Shown: positions 40,450 through 48,720, counted from the stretch's first letter. The stretch: DNA of 64,000 bases from JAICND01 sp040905905 (GCA_040905905.1 JBBDQN010000011.1:109296-173295); one strand, 5' to 3'. Notes: a model not told the origin generated them from the letters alone. Numbers and translations are program-made.

Positions 40450-41640
40450 ATGCGCTCCGAGGCGACGATCCTGCATGCCGACCTCGATGCTTTCTATGCG
40501 TCCGTAGAACAGCGCGACAATCCTCGCCTGCGTGGCCGACCAGTGATTGTCGGATCCGGGGTCGTCCTGGCCGCCAGCTATGAGGCCCGGGCTTTCGGTG
40601 TGCGCGGGGCCATGGGTGGGTCGTTGGCCCGCCGGCTCTGCCCACAGGCGATCGTGGTCGAGCCGAGAATCTCGGCCTACTCCGAGGCGAGCAAGGCGGT
40701 CTTCGAGGTGTTCAACGACACGACGCCGCTCGTCGAGGGGTTGTCGATCGACGAAGCCTTCCTCGATGTCGGCGGCCTCTGGAAGATTTCGGGCACACCC
40801 ACCGAGATCGCTGTGCGTTTACGGAGCCGGGTGCTGGAGCAAGTCGGTCTGCCGATCACCGTAGGGGTCGCGCGGACCAAGTTCCTCGCCAAAGTGGCAA
40901 GCGGTGTCGCCAAACCCAACGGCTTGTTGGTGGTGTCGCCCGATCGGGAGCTGGCGTTTCTCCACCCGCTTCCGGTCGAACGGCTCTGGGGGGTCGGATC
41001 GGTAACTGCGGGCAAGCTCCACGGTCGCGGGATCTCGACCGTGGGTGAAGTTGCCGAGCTCGCCGAAGCCACATTGATCACTTTGCTCGGCCGGGGATCG
41101 GGTCGGCATCTCCATGCGCTCGCCCACAACCGCGATCCACGGCCGGTCCAGGTAGGTCGCCGGCGGCGGTCGATTGGGTCGCAGCGGGCGTTGGGTCGTT
41201 CAAGGAGATCGCCCGAGGCCGTCGACGCCATCCTGATCGGACTGGTTGATCGCGTTACCACCCGTTTGCGCAAGGCCGGCCGCGTGGGGCGTACGGTCAT
41301 GTTGCGGCTCCGATTCGACGACTTTTCGCGGGCGACCCGGTCTTACACCCTGCCCGAGCCGACCGCTCAGACTCACACGATCCTGGCGGCATTGCAGGGA
41401 CTCTTGGCGACCGCCACGCCGATGATCGAAATGCAGGGTCTCACCCTCATCGGAATCTCGGTCGCCAATCTCGACGACGACAGCGCCGTCCAGCTGGAGC
41501 TGCCCTTTGACCGTCAGCGCGGACGGGGACTTGACCTTGCCATAGATGACCTCCACGACCGGTTCGGATCGTCGTCAGTAACTCGGGCCGTCTTACTCGG
41601 CAAAGACCCGGGTCTGACAATTCCGATGTTGCCCGATTGA
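40450..41640 (+). CDS. dinB: DNA polymerase IV (Y-family)
   Basis: 396 residues. Translesion polymerase. Catalytic motifs ILHADLDAFYASVEQ (residues 7-21) and SIDEAFLDVGG near 99 hold the metal carboxylates. GRGSGRHLHAL marks the thumb region, and QLELPFD near residue 362 is a beta-clamp-binding motif. The LexA site at the start predicts induction by DNA damage. Start chosen at ATG 40450; a TTG at 40414 is less likely. Confidence 0.94.
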   Translation: MRSEATILHADLDAFYASVEQRDNPRLRGRPVIVGSGVVLAASYEARAFGVRGAMGGSLARRLCPQAIVVEPRISAYSEASKAVFEVFNDTTPLVEGLSIDEAFLDVGGLWKISGTPTEIAVRLRSRVLEQVGLPITVGVARTKFLAKVASGVAKPNGLLVVSPDRELAFLHPLPVERLWGVGSVTAGKLHGRGISTVGEVAELAEATLITLLGRGSGRHLHALAHNRDPRPVQVGRRRRSIGSQRALGRSRRSPEAVDAILIGLVDRVTTRLRKAGRVGRTVMLRLRFDDFSRATRSYTLPEPTAQTHTILAALQGLLATATPMIEMQGLTLIGISVANLDDDSAVQLELPFDRQRGRGLDLAIDDLHDRFGSSSVTRAVLLGKDPGLTIPMLPD

Positions 41641-41735
41641 GGATGGCTCACCGTCTCAATGAAGCTCAATCGACCCTCAGTCAACAGGTGAACCCAAGTC
41701 TTGCAGGATGAAGAATTGGTTTACCCTGAGTCCTC

Positions 41736-42629
41736 TTGATCGCCTTCATCTCGTACCCGCCCATCCCAATTTTCGAAGTCGGACCCCTGCGACTGTCGTT
41801 ACACGGCCTCTTCGCCGCCCTCGGGTTCGTGGCCGGTGCCTGGATTGCCACCAAGGAGCTACGAAAACGCGGCTTTGACACCGTGAAGTATCAGTCGTGT
41901 CTCACCTGGGGTTTGGTGGGGGCACTGATCGGTGCTCGCTATCTGACCACTCCGGCCGCGCTGATGGAGGGGGTGGACCCGTTGATCGCCCTCAACCCGA
42001 TCTCGGGCAACTTCTCGATCCTCGGTGGGTTTGCAGGTGGGATCATCGGCGGGGTCTGGCGGATGCGGACGTTAAAGGTCCCCATCTGGCCGACCCTCGA
42101 CGTGTCGGCTTTCGGCCTCGCACTGGGGACCGTGGTGGGCCGCATTGGCGACCTGGCCATCGTCGAACATCTTGGCAAGGCCACCACCGCACCCTGGGGT
42201 TACGCCATCAAACCGGGCTACGACGTTGCCCCCCAACACGATGCACTTGAGTGTGCCACCGCCGCCGACGGGATCTGCGGCGTGTATCACCACGTTGCGG
42301 CCTACGACCTGATTGGAGCCGCCGTTCTCCTGGGAGTCCTCTTCTACACCTACAGGCGCTTCAAACTCCGGTACGGCCAACTCTTCTGGATATGGGCCGC
42401 GTGGTACGGCATCCAGAGGTTCGCTCTCGATTCACTCCGGGTGGGAAGCGGGGATGCCCAGGTCGGTACATTGACGTGGAACCAGATCAGCGGATTTGTG
42501 CTCGCCGCCGGCGCTATCTATTTCTTATTCCGCTTCGATCGCACCCACACCCCGGCTACCCCTGCCAACGACCGCAAAGTCGGAGCGGTCTTGCCAGAGG
42601 CCACCGCCAGCGGTAGCGTTAGCCCCTAG
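41736..42629 (+). CDS. lgt: Prolipoprotein diacylglyceryl transferase
   Basis: 297 residues, seven membrane helices. Adds diacylglycerol to the lipobox cysteine, needed by the many lipoproteins in this window. SLHGLFAALGF near the start and ARYL follow the family pattern. The signature is GRIGDLAIVEHLGKATTAPWG-like near residue 133, with Asp-Leu where Gly-Asn-Phe is usual, so it is a divergent member. TTG start at 41736. The stop touches the ATG of the leader peptide (TAGATG). Confidence 0.88.
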   Translation: MIAFISYPPIPIFEVGPLRLSLHGLFAALGFVAGAWIATKELRKRGFDTVKYQSCLTWGLVGALIGARYLTTPAALMEGVDPLIALNPISGNFSILGGFAGGIIGGVWRMRTLKVPIWPTLDVSAFGLALGTVVGRIGDLAIVEHLGKATTAPWGYAIKPGYDVAPQHDALECATAADGICGVYHHVAAYDLIGAAVLLGVLFYTYRRFKLRYGQLFWIWAAWYGIQRFALDSLRVGSGDAQVGTLTWNQISGFVLAAGAIYFLFRFDRTHTPATPANDRKVGAVLPEATASGSVSP

Positions 42630-42692
42630 ATGTCAGCCACGCGTTTCTACGCCTATTTCGTTTTTACCGGGCCCTGGCCCGGGAAGGCGTGA
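42630..42692 (+). CDS. Aromatic-rich attenuator leader peptide
   Basis: Twenty codons: MSATRFYAYFVFTGPWPGKA, then TGA. Three Phe, two Tyr and one Trp make 6 of 20 residues, with four of them clustered in codons 6-10. It starts on the base after the lgt stop and precedes an intrinsic terminator and an aromatic-pathway gene. This is the expected layout for transcription attenuation sensing charged aromatic tRNAs. Confidence 0.75.
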   Translation: MSATRFYAYFVFTGPWPGKA

Positions 42693-42746
42693 CGCGTTAG
42701 ATCGCACCACCACCGCCGACCCGGAGCCGAGGGCTCCGGGTTTTTT
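42667..42746 (+). promoter_or_regulatory. Attenuator: alternative hairpins and terminator
   Basis: Segment 1, CCGGGC (42667-42672), pairs with segment 2, GCCCGG (42677-42682), inside the leader codons. Segment 2, GGCCCGGG (42676-42683), can instead pair with segment 3, CCCGGAGCC (42720-42728), with a bulge. Segment 3 otherwise pairs with segment 4, GGCTCCGGG (42732-42740). A ribosome stalled at the Phe/Tyr codons would cover segment 1, free segment 2 and prevent the terminator. Confidence 0.65.
42720..42746 (+). terminator. Intrinsic terminator before DAHPS-like/CM gene
   Basis: Perfect 9-bp stem CCCGGAGCC / GGCTCCGGG with a GAG loop, followed by six T (42741-42746). It also terminates lgt transcription if not attenuated. 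Confidence 0.9.
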
Positions 42747-42799
42747 CATTCCTGGATCCCTCAGCATCTTGATCGGCTCACGAGCCAGGAGCCACCGCC

Positions 42800-43876
42800 A
42801 TGGAACGCAAGACCACCCGGACCGAACGAACAGTCCCGACGATCGTCGAGATTGGCGCGACCCGGATCGGTCGCGACCCTTTCCCGGTCATCGCCGGCCC
42901 CTGTGCAGTCGAGTCCGATGAGCAAATGCACGTGGTGGCGAACGCGGTAGCCGATGCTGGGGGAGCGATTCTGCGGGGCGGTGCCTTCAAACACAACGGC
43001 ACTCCATACGGGTTCAGGGGGCTTGGCCGCCATGGGGTTGAGATTCTCGCGGGTGCTGGTCGAGCAGTCGGCCTGCCTGTGGTCACCCAGGTGTTGGAGG
43101 CTGCTGAGGCGGAGAACGCTGCCGAATTCGTCGACATGCTCGAAATCGGTTCAGGCAGCATGCAGGACTTCGAGTTGCTACGGGTGGTGGGACGAATTGG
43201 GAAACCTGTCCTGCTTCGACGGGGACCTTCGGCCACCCTGGACGAATGGTTGTGGGCGGCAGAATACGTCCTTGCCGAGGGCAACTCCCAGGTGGTGATG
43301 GTGGAACGGGGCGTGCGTACTTTCGGAAACAACAATGGAGCCGACATGCTCGACCTGGCAGCCGTCCCTCATCTGAAAGAACTAACCCACCTACCGGTGT
43401 TGGTCGATCCCTCCCATGCAGCCGGGGAAGCGCACAAGGTGCAGCCGTTGGCTCTGGCCGCCCAGGGGGTGGGAGCAGACGGGATCATCCTCGAGGTCCA
43501 TCCCCAGCCCGAAACGGCCAAGACCCGCGGTCCCCAACTCGATCTGGAGTCCTTCTCGGCGTTGATGGCCGCGTTGGGTATCAACCGGCTCCGCCAGCAC
43601 ATCGACCAGCTCGATCGCCACATCGTCCAGCTTCTCGCCCGCCGCCAGGATCTCGCACTCGAGATCGGGCGTACCAAGGCCCATCGTGGCCTGCCCATCT
43701 ATATGCCGGACCGGGAGGCAGAGTTATTGGCGGTGATCGAAGAGGAGGCCACCCATGCCGGCGTGGATGCCGGCCATGTCCGTTCCCTGTTTCAGCTGGT
43801 CCTGGCCGAGTCGCGGCGGCTCCAGCAAAAGCTCCGAGCCCTTGAAACCGATCCGCGAACTGGATTCCAGGGCTGA
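42800..43876 (+). CDS. DAHP synthase-like/chorismate mutase fusion
   Basis: 358 residues. Residues 1-262 are a type I-beta DAHP synthase barrel; 265-350 are an AroQ chorismate mutase. The mutase keeps its active-site set (LRQHIDQLD, LARRQDLA, GRTKAH, PDREAE, SRRLQ). The synthase half keeps AGPCAVES, ERGVRTF, DPSHAAG and EVHP. It has lost KPRTSPYSFQG (now KHNGTPYGFRG), GARN (GSGS), KRG (RRG), the TRN motif and the metal-ligand Asp of S-D-G (T-R-G). It may be a pseudo-synthase scaffold for the mutase or an aldolase with a new substrate. A strong AGGAG lies 8 bases before the ATG. The canonical aroF at 6561 supplies normal synthase. Confidence 0.85.
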   Translation: MERKTTRTERTVPTIVEIGATRIGRDPFPVIAGPCAVESDEQMHVVANAVADAGGAILRGGAFKHNGTPYGFRGLGRHGVEILAGAGRAVGLPVVTQVLEAAEAENAAEFVDMLEIGSGSMQDFELLRVVGRIGKPVLLRRGPSATLDEWLWAAEYVLAEGNSQVVMVERGVRTFGNNNGADMLDLAAVPHLKELTHLPVLVDPSHAAGEAHKVQPLALAAQGVGADGIILEVHPQPETAKTRGPQLDLESFSALMAALGINRLRQHIDQLDRHIVQLLARRQDLALEIGRTKAHRGLPIYMPDREAELLAVIEEEATHAGVDAGHVRSLFQLVLAESRRLQQKLRALETDPRTGFQG

Positions 43877-43913
43877 CCCGGTTCGCTCGACTCAAATCAT
43901 TTAGTCTCGCCGG

Positions 43914-44396
43914 ATGGATCCCAGGACATCCCAACTCCTCACCAGAGTCGATCGGGCCGAGCAACGTCTAAATGCCCACGCCCGCCCACTTGCGAACCTC
44001 TCCCCGGAGGACGCCTCGACTGGCGAGCGCTGGGAGGCCGGCCAGGTTTGGGGTCACATCACCGAGTTCATTCCTTACTGGATCGAGCAGATCGAAGAAG
44101 TGGTGGACGAATACCAGGGCGAACCGGTGCCGTTCGGCCGTATCACCACTGACCCGGATCGTCTGGCGGGGATTGAGTCAGGGAAGGCGATGGATTTCGA
44201 AACCCATCTCCACTGGCTTGGAGTGCATCTCGCTGATCTCCGCGGCTTTCTCACCGCTTTGCCAGATGACGCTTGGGGGGCTGAGGGGCTTCACTCCCGG
44301 TTGGGTGCGATGAGCCTCGAGCAGATGATTGAACGCATGTTGGTCGGTCATCTGGAAGAGCACGCCGGCCAGTTGGAAGGTATGGGCGGCGACTAG
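43914..44396 (+). CDS. DinB-like (DUF664-type) protein
   Basis: 160 residues, mostly helical. GQVWGHITEFIPYWIEQIEE near residue 45, HLHWLGVHLADLRGFL near 98 and the final VGHLEEHAGQLEGM carry histidines in the DinB-fold pattern. Role unknown; thiol transferase-type chemistry is possible. TAGTCT ends 6 bases before the ATG. It shares CTAG with the stop of the convergent TetR gene. Confidence 0.7.
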   Translation: MDPRTSQLLTRVDRAEQRLNAHARPLANLSPEDASTGERWEAGQVWGHITEFIPYWIEQIEEVVDEYQGEPVPFGRITTDPDRLAGIESGKAMDFETHLHWLGVHLADLRGFLTALPDDAWGAEGLHSRLGAMSLEQMIERMLVGHLEEHAGQLEGMGGD

Positions 44397-44965
44397 GGGC
44401 GCGCCACCAACGACATCAACTGCTCGCGAACCTGGCGCAAAGCGACCGTGGAGCTATCGGCCCGGCTGAGTAGCAGACCCCCTTCGATGGAAGTGACGGC
44501 GAGGAGGGCCACCCCCTCCGCCTTCTCCTCCGGAAAGCCCAAGTCGATGAGCCCGGTGCGGATGAGGTCGGTCCAACGGTGATAGGCCGCCCGGACCGCG
44601 CCGGCCACCTCGTCAACGGAGGGAGCCAACTCGAGGGTTACCGTGGCGATCGGACACCCTTCTGTGTAGTCGGACTGTTCCAACCAGCGGGCGATGCCTC
44701 CGGTGATCCGTCCCAAGAATTCGACCGGATCAGCCGACCGCGCGCGGGCCCAGGCGATCAGAGCCTCCATCTCCGACGAAGCCACGTCGACGGCTTCGGC
44801 GGCGATCTGTTCCTTGCCGCCGGGGAAATGGAAATACAAGGATCCTCGCGGAGCCCCGCTTTCCTCAAGAATCTGCGAGACCGGCGTGCCGTGATAGCCC
44901 TGACGCCGGAACAGATGGGCGGCGGTCTCCAGGGTCTTTAGACGGGCATCGGTCGCACGGGGCAT
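44393..44965 (-). CDS. TetR/AcrR-family repressor (LmrA/YxaF-like)
   Basis: 190 residues. N-terminal HTH ETAAHLFRRQGYHGTPVSQI followed by SGAPRGSLYFHFPGGKEQIA (about residues 12-55), typical of the LmrA/YxaF group. The C-terminal ligand domain has TEGCPIATVTLELA near 100, another group hallmark. It is divergent from a 66-codon gene across a compact operator-promoter and probably represses that gene. Confidence 0.88.
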   Translation of the reverse strand: MPRATDARLKTLETAAHLFRRQGYHGTPVSQILEESGAPRGSLYFHFPGGKEQIAAEAVDVASSEMEALIAWARARSADPVEFLGRITGGIARWLEQSDYTEGCPIATVTLELAPSVDEVAGAVRAAYHRWTDLIRTGLIDLGFPEEKAEGVALLAVTSIEGGLLLSRADSSTVALRQVREQLMSLVARP

Positions 44966-44977
44966 CTAAAATCCATT

Positions 44978-45026
44978 CTATGACGGTTGACAGACATACA
45001 TCTACTATGTATGATGACCGTCATAG
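44978..45026. promoter_or_regulatory. TetR operator over a consensus promoter
   Basis: Outer inverted repeat CTATGACGGT (44978-44987) / ACCGTCATAG (45017-45026) and inner CATACAT (44995-45001) / ATGTATG (45007-45013). Between them, on the plus strand, is TTGACA (44987-44992), a 17-base spacer and TATGAT (45010-45015). Repressor binding would cover both promoter boxes. Confidence 0.85.
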
Positions 45027-45040
45027 TAGCAAGGAGTGTT

Positions 45041-45241
45041 ATGGACTTCCAAACAGGAACGCTCAGGTACCCGGCTAAGTCCCCAAGCGGTGGTCATCGC
45101 CGGCAGGTGCGAAGGCTGCCACTCGTCACCCAATTGGTTGACGTCGGGGACCTCGGCCTCGATCTCGATCCCATCGAAATAATGGCGGATCTCGACCCCG
45201 GCTTTCTAACAAGAAACGAGGATGCCTGGTCCGCAGCCTGA
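45041..45241 (+). CDS. 66-residue protein under TetR-controlled promoter
   Basis: Encodes 66 residues with an acidic C-terminal half (VDVGDLGLDLDPIEIMADLD) and a basic middle (GGHRRQVRRLP). No membrane segment and no recognised family. AAGGAG (45031-45036) precedes the ATG by 4 bases and a near-consensus promoter lies upstream, so expression is likely although function is unknown. The only other gene between here and YbdK is absent, so this is the sole obvious target of the divergent repressor. Confidence 0.65.
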   Translation: MDFQTGTLRYPAKSPSGGHRRQVRRLPLVTQLVDVGDLGLDLDPIEIMADLDPGFLTRNEDAWSAA

Positions 45242-45265
45242 CGGCAGCCCGCGGACGGTCCGTAC

Positions 45266-46414
45266 TCAGTAACCGGGGAGGCCGTGCTGGGTGTCGGCGA
45301 TCAGGAACTGGACCAAGGTCCGCAGTGCTTCATCGTTCGAAGCTCCCTCGGCTATCGCGGCTTTCACCACCTGGATCTGGCGCTCGGCCGAGGTGCCTTC
45401 CTTGACGATGTCGCGGGCCCGCTCGACCTGGGGGAGGCATCCGAGCTCTTCTGCGTCGGGTCGGACGACCTCGATCATCTCCTCGACTAGCTCACCAAAC
45501 GGGACCAGGACTCCTTTGCCGAAATCCATCAAGCTTCCCTCGATCCCGTACCGCTGGGCTCGCCAGATGTTCTCCGAGATCAACATCGGGGCATATTGGC
45601 GCCACCGCTGATTGCTGCGCCGCAGCCGGTAGAGCATATGCAGGATCGACAGGTAGATAGCCGCCACAGTGACGGCGTCCTCGACCCTGGTACAGACGTC
45701 GGTGATTCGCATCTCCAACGTTGGAAAGCGGGCCGAGGGCCGTACGTCCCACCAGATCTTGGTGGAGTCGTCGATGATCCTCGCCCGGACTAGCACGTCG
45801 ACGTGACGCTGGTACTCGCTCCAGGAGGCGAACTCCTCTGGTAACCCGGTGCGGGGCATGGTGCGGAAGGTCGAGATTCGGTAGCTCTTGAGACCGGTAT
45901 TCCGGGTGCCCCAATAAGGGGACGAAGTCGTAAGGGTGAGCAGGTGGGGGAGGAAATAACGCACCTGGTTCATCAGATCGATGCGCAGATCGGGGTCCTC
46001 GATGCCGGCATGGACATGCATGCCGCAAATGACCATCCGCCGGGCAACCATTCCCAGATCCTCAGCCATCACCTTGTACCGATCACGGTCGGTGGGCTGT
46101 TGTTCCCACCAGAGAGCAAAGGGATGTGTGGAGGCAGCCAAGATGGCGGCGCCGTGATCCTTGAGGACCCGGTCGAGGGTGGTCCGCATGGAACCCAGTT
46201 CGGCTCCGGCCTGAACGATGTCGTCGTTGACATCGGTGGCTACCTCGAGCTGGGCCCGCAGGAACTCGGGTACGACCCGGACCCCAAGCGCTTCCTGAGC
46301 GGCCACCCACATCTCTGGGGAGGGATCGCCCACGAGTTCCCCGGTGGTCCGATCGACCAGGAGGTATTCCTCTTCGATCCCAACGGTGAAAGCCGGTCGA
46401 GGGATCGCGTACAT
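45266..46414 (-). CDS. Carboxylate-amine ligase, YbdK/GCS2 family
   Basis: 382 residues. Glutamate-cysteine ligase type 2 fold. The ATP/metal site FTVGIEEEYLLVD is at residues 9-21, CGMHVHAGIEDP near 130, and WWDVRPSARFPTLEMRITD near 225. YbdK has weak gamma-glutamylcysteine ligase activity; in actinobacteria it may make related amides. Tag follows upstream on the same strand after 35 bases. Confidence 0.9.
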   Translation of the reverse strand: MYAIPRPAFTVGIEEEYLLVDRTTGELVGDPSPEMWVAAQEALGVRVVPEFLRAQLEVATDVNDDIVQAGAELGSMRTTLDRVLKDHGAAILAASTHPFALWWEQQPTDRDRYKVMAEDLGMVARRMVICGMHVHAGIEDPDLRIDLMNQVRYFLPHLLTLTTSSPYWGTRNTGLKSYRISTFRTMPRTGLPEEFASWSEYQRHVDVLVRARIIDDSTKIWWDVRPSARFPTLEMRITDVCTRVEDAVTVAAIYLSILHMLYRLRRSNQRWRQYAPMLISENIWRAQRYGIEGSLMDFGKGVLVPFGELVEEMIEVVRPDAEELGCLPQVERARDIVKEGTSAERQIQVVKAAIAEGASNDEALRTLVQFLIADTQHGLPGY

Positions 46415-46449
46415 TCCCGTTGTCTAGTCGGTTGTCGGTGGCGACGCGA

Positions 46450-47076
46450 CTACCGGGCGAATCTTTCTAACACCGCTTGTCGCTCTTGCTCGCAACCGTC
46501 CCGGGCCAGGCAACCGTCGTGGTGATCGTTGACCAGACCCATTGCCTGCATGAAGGCATAAACAGTCGTCGGCCCCACGAAGGTGAACCCATGTCGTTTC
46601 AAGTCGCTTGCCAGGCGTTTCGACTCGTCGGTTGTAGCGGGTATTTCTTGTGGGGCCGGGGACAGGGGCTGTCCGTACTGCCGCCAGAAGAAGGCGGCGA
46701 GTGAGCCGTGTTCTGCCCTCAACTGGAGGGCCCGGCGGGCGTTGTTGATGGTTGATGCGATCTTGCCGCGGTGGCGAACGATTCCGCTGTCGGTCAGAAG
46801 AGCAGCGATCTCGGACTCTCCGAAGGTGGCCACCACTCCGGGGTCGAATCCGGCAAAGGCCTCGCGGAAACGGTCACGTTTGCGAAGGATGGTCAGCCAG
46901 GAAAGGCCTGCCTGGAACCCCTCCAGGCAGAGTTTCTCTAGGAGACGTTGATCGTCAGTGACTGCCCGGCCCCACTCCAGATCGTGATATAGGCGGTAGA
47001 TCTCCGGGTCGGCGCCCCATCGACAGCGACTCAAACCGGCGTCGTCAACAACTAGGTATGGCAACACAATCGGCAT
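46450..47076 (-). CDS. tag: DNA-3-methyladenine glycosylase I
   Basis: 208 residues. Removes 3-methyladenine from alkylated DNA. Family motifs: RCRWGADPEIYRLYHDLEWG near residue 18, FQAGLSWLTILRKRDRFREA and GPTTVYAFMQAMGLVNDHHDGC with zinc-binding His and Cys near the end. ATG 47076 gives a normal length; an in-frame extension would read through the 52-bp palindromic repeat 16 bases upstream. Confidence 0.94.
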   Translation of the reverse strand: MPIVLPYLVVDDAGLSRCRWGADPEIYRLYHDLEWGRAVTDDQRLLEKLCLEGFQAGLSWLTILRKRDRFREAFAGFDPGVVATFGESEIAALLTDSGIVRHRGKIASTINNARRALQLRAEHGSLAAFFWRQYGQPLSPAPQEIPATTDESKRLASDLKRHGFTFVGPTTVYAFMQAMGLVNDHHDGCLARDGCEQERQAVLERFAR

Positions 47077-47091
47077 TTTGCACAAACTTCT

Positions 47092-47143
47092 GCGAACCCC
47101 GGGTTGTAGAGCCCACTTATGGGCCCGTGAACCCAGGGTTCGC
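47092..47143. repeat. 52-bp triple palindrome, copy B (upstream of tag)
   Basis: Same element as 23496-23547 with three substitutions: outer arms GCGAACCCCGGGTT and AACCCAGGGTTCGC, centre GCCCACTTATGGGC (perfect). A T-run follows on the plus strand (47147-47152), so this copy could act as a terminator in that direction, but no plus-strand gene lies before it. Confidence 0.85.
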
Positions 47144-47216
47144 GGGTTTTTTCTGACAGTCGGGACCAAAGCCGGTCCGCGCCGGGTTGCAGATAGTTAT
47201 GGATACTCTCCAACCG

Positions 47217-48719
47217 ATGACCAACCGCCGTTTTGCCCTGGCCGGGGGCCTGGCAGTCGGCTTCGCCTTTGGGATCTCCGAGTTGGTGGCTGCCCTGGTT
47301 CGCCAGCCGTCACCGGTTCGGGCCATAGGCGACTGGGTCATCGACAACGTGCCGGCCAGCATCAAAGATTGGGCTATCAGCACCTTTGGTGTTTATGACA
47401 AGCTGGCACTTGTCGTTGGCATCGTGGCAATAGGGCTCGGCCTTGGCGCCCTGGTCGGGCTTACGGTCCGCAAAGGTCTGGTTGGCGCCTGGTTGGTGTT
47501 TGGCGGATTTTCGGCCATCGGAGCGCTGGCGGCCGGCCTCGATCCGGTGGCATCGGCTATGGGCCCATGGCTAGTGGCGGTCGTGGGTGCCGTCGCCGGC
47601 GTGGGTGCCCTCAACTGGATGACCCGCCCGCCCCGCGACCCCGACCCGTCGAGACGGGGTTTTCTCATCAGGGGTGGATCGGTGGCGATCCTGGCTCTGG
47701 CCTTTGCCGGCGCAGGGCGGGCAATTGCCAGCCAGATCCGGCGAATTGCAGCCGGCCGGGATGAGGTCGTCCTGCCGGTGCCGACCGAGGTGGTAGCGGC
47801 GCCTGCGCCCGCCGCCGATCTCATGATCCCGAACCTGACCCCGATCGTGGTGCCGAACGAGGACTTCTACCGGATCGATACAGCCCTGGTCGTCCCTCAG
47901 GTTGACATCGGCACCTGGCAGTTGAGCGTCACTGGTCTGGTTGAGCGCGAGTACTCGATCGACTTCCAGGAATTGCTCGAGATGCCCATGGTCGAACGGT
48001 ACGTGACGCTTTCCTGTGTCTCCAACGAGGTAGGGGGCGATCTGGTTGGAAACGCCCGCTGGCTCGGGGTGCCGCTAAGCGCCGTCCTCGATCGTGCCGG
48101 AGTTCTCCCGGGGGCCGAGCAACTCGTTGGCATTTCGGAAGACAATTTCACTGTCGGTTTTCCTGTGGCGGCGGTCTACGACGGACGCCAGGCACTTTTA
48201 GCGGTAGGCATGAACGGAGAGCCGCTTCCCTTCGAGCACGGATTTCCGGCCCGCATGGTCGTGTCCGGCCTCTACGGCTACGTCTCCGCCACCAAGTGGC
48301 TGAGGGAGATCAACCTCACCACCTGGGACGGGTTCAATGCCTACTGGGTGCCAAGGGGATGGTCCAAGGAGGGCCCGATCAAGACCCAATCGCGGATCGA
48401 CACACCGAGACGCGGCGCCGGTGTCACCGCCGGATTGCATCCTGTGGCCGGCGTGGCCTGGGCACCCCACCGCGGCATCAGGCGAGTGGAGGTTCGGGTG
48501 GACGACGGACCCTGGACCGAGGCCGAATTGTCAAACCCTCTTTCGAAGGACACCTGGGTGCAGTGGCGAATCGACCACGACTTCCGGCCAGGTCGACACA
48601 CGATCGCGGTCCGGGCCACAGATGCGACGGGCGCAGTACAGGACGAACAGCGTCGGCCGGTAGCTCCGGATGGCGCCACTGGCTGGCACACCGTGACCAT
48701 CAACACCGGGGCGATCTGA
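47217..48719 (+). CDS. Membrane-anchored sulfite oxidase-like molybdopterin oxidoreductase
   Basis: 500 residues. Four membrane helices (about 1-135) are followed by a twin-arginine-like SRRGFLIRGG with a fifth helix, then an extracytoplasmic Moco domain. The Mo-coordinating cysteine is in TLSCVSNEVGGDLVGNARW near residue 263, and a C-terminal Mo-co dimerisation domain (about 395-500) follows. Substrate unknown; it resembles actinobacterial sulfite oxidase/YedY-type enzymes. ATG 47217 chosen; TTG 47187 and ATG 47199 are alternatives. It depends on Moco genes elsewhere, possibly including those at the window start. Confidence 0.88.
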   Translation: MTNRRFALAGGLAVGFAFGISELVAALVRQPSPVRAIGDWVIDNVPASIKDWAISTFGVYDKLALVVGIVAIGLGLGALVGLTVRKGLVGAWLVFGGFSAIGALAAGLDPVASAMGPWLVAVVGAVAGVGALNWMTRPPRDPDPSRRGFLIRGGSVAILALAFAGAGRAIASQIRRIAAGRDEVVLPVPTEVVAAPAPAADLMIPNLTPIVVPNEDFYRIDTALVVPQVDIGTWQLSVTGLVEREYSIDFQELLEMPMVERYVTLSCVSNEVGGDLVGNARWLGVPLSAVLDRAGVLPGAEQLVGISEDNFTVGFPVAAVYDGRQALLAVGMNGEPLPFEHGFPARMVVSGLYGYVSATKWLREINLTTWDGFNAYWVPRGWSKEGPIKTQSRIDTPRRGAGVTAGLHPVAGVAWAPHRGIRRVEVRVDDGPWTEAELSNPLSKDTWVQWRIDHDFRPGRHTIAVRATDATGAVQDEQRRPVAPDGATGWHTVTINTGAI

Positions 48720-48720
48720 C

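Noticed and set aside
42720..42746. Terminator belonging only to lgt
   Set aside because: Not fully excluded, but the intervening aromatic-rich small frame, alternative pairing and downstream aromatic-pathway gene favour attenuation.
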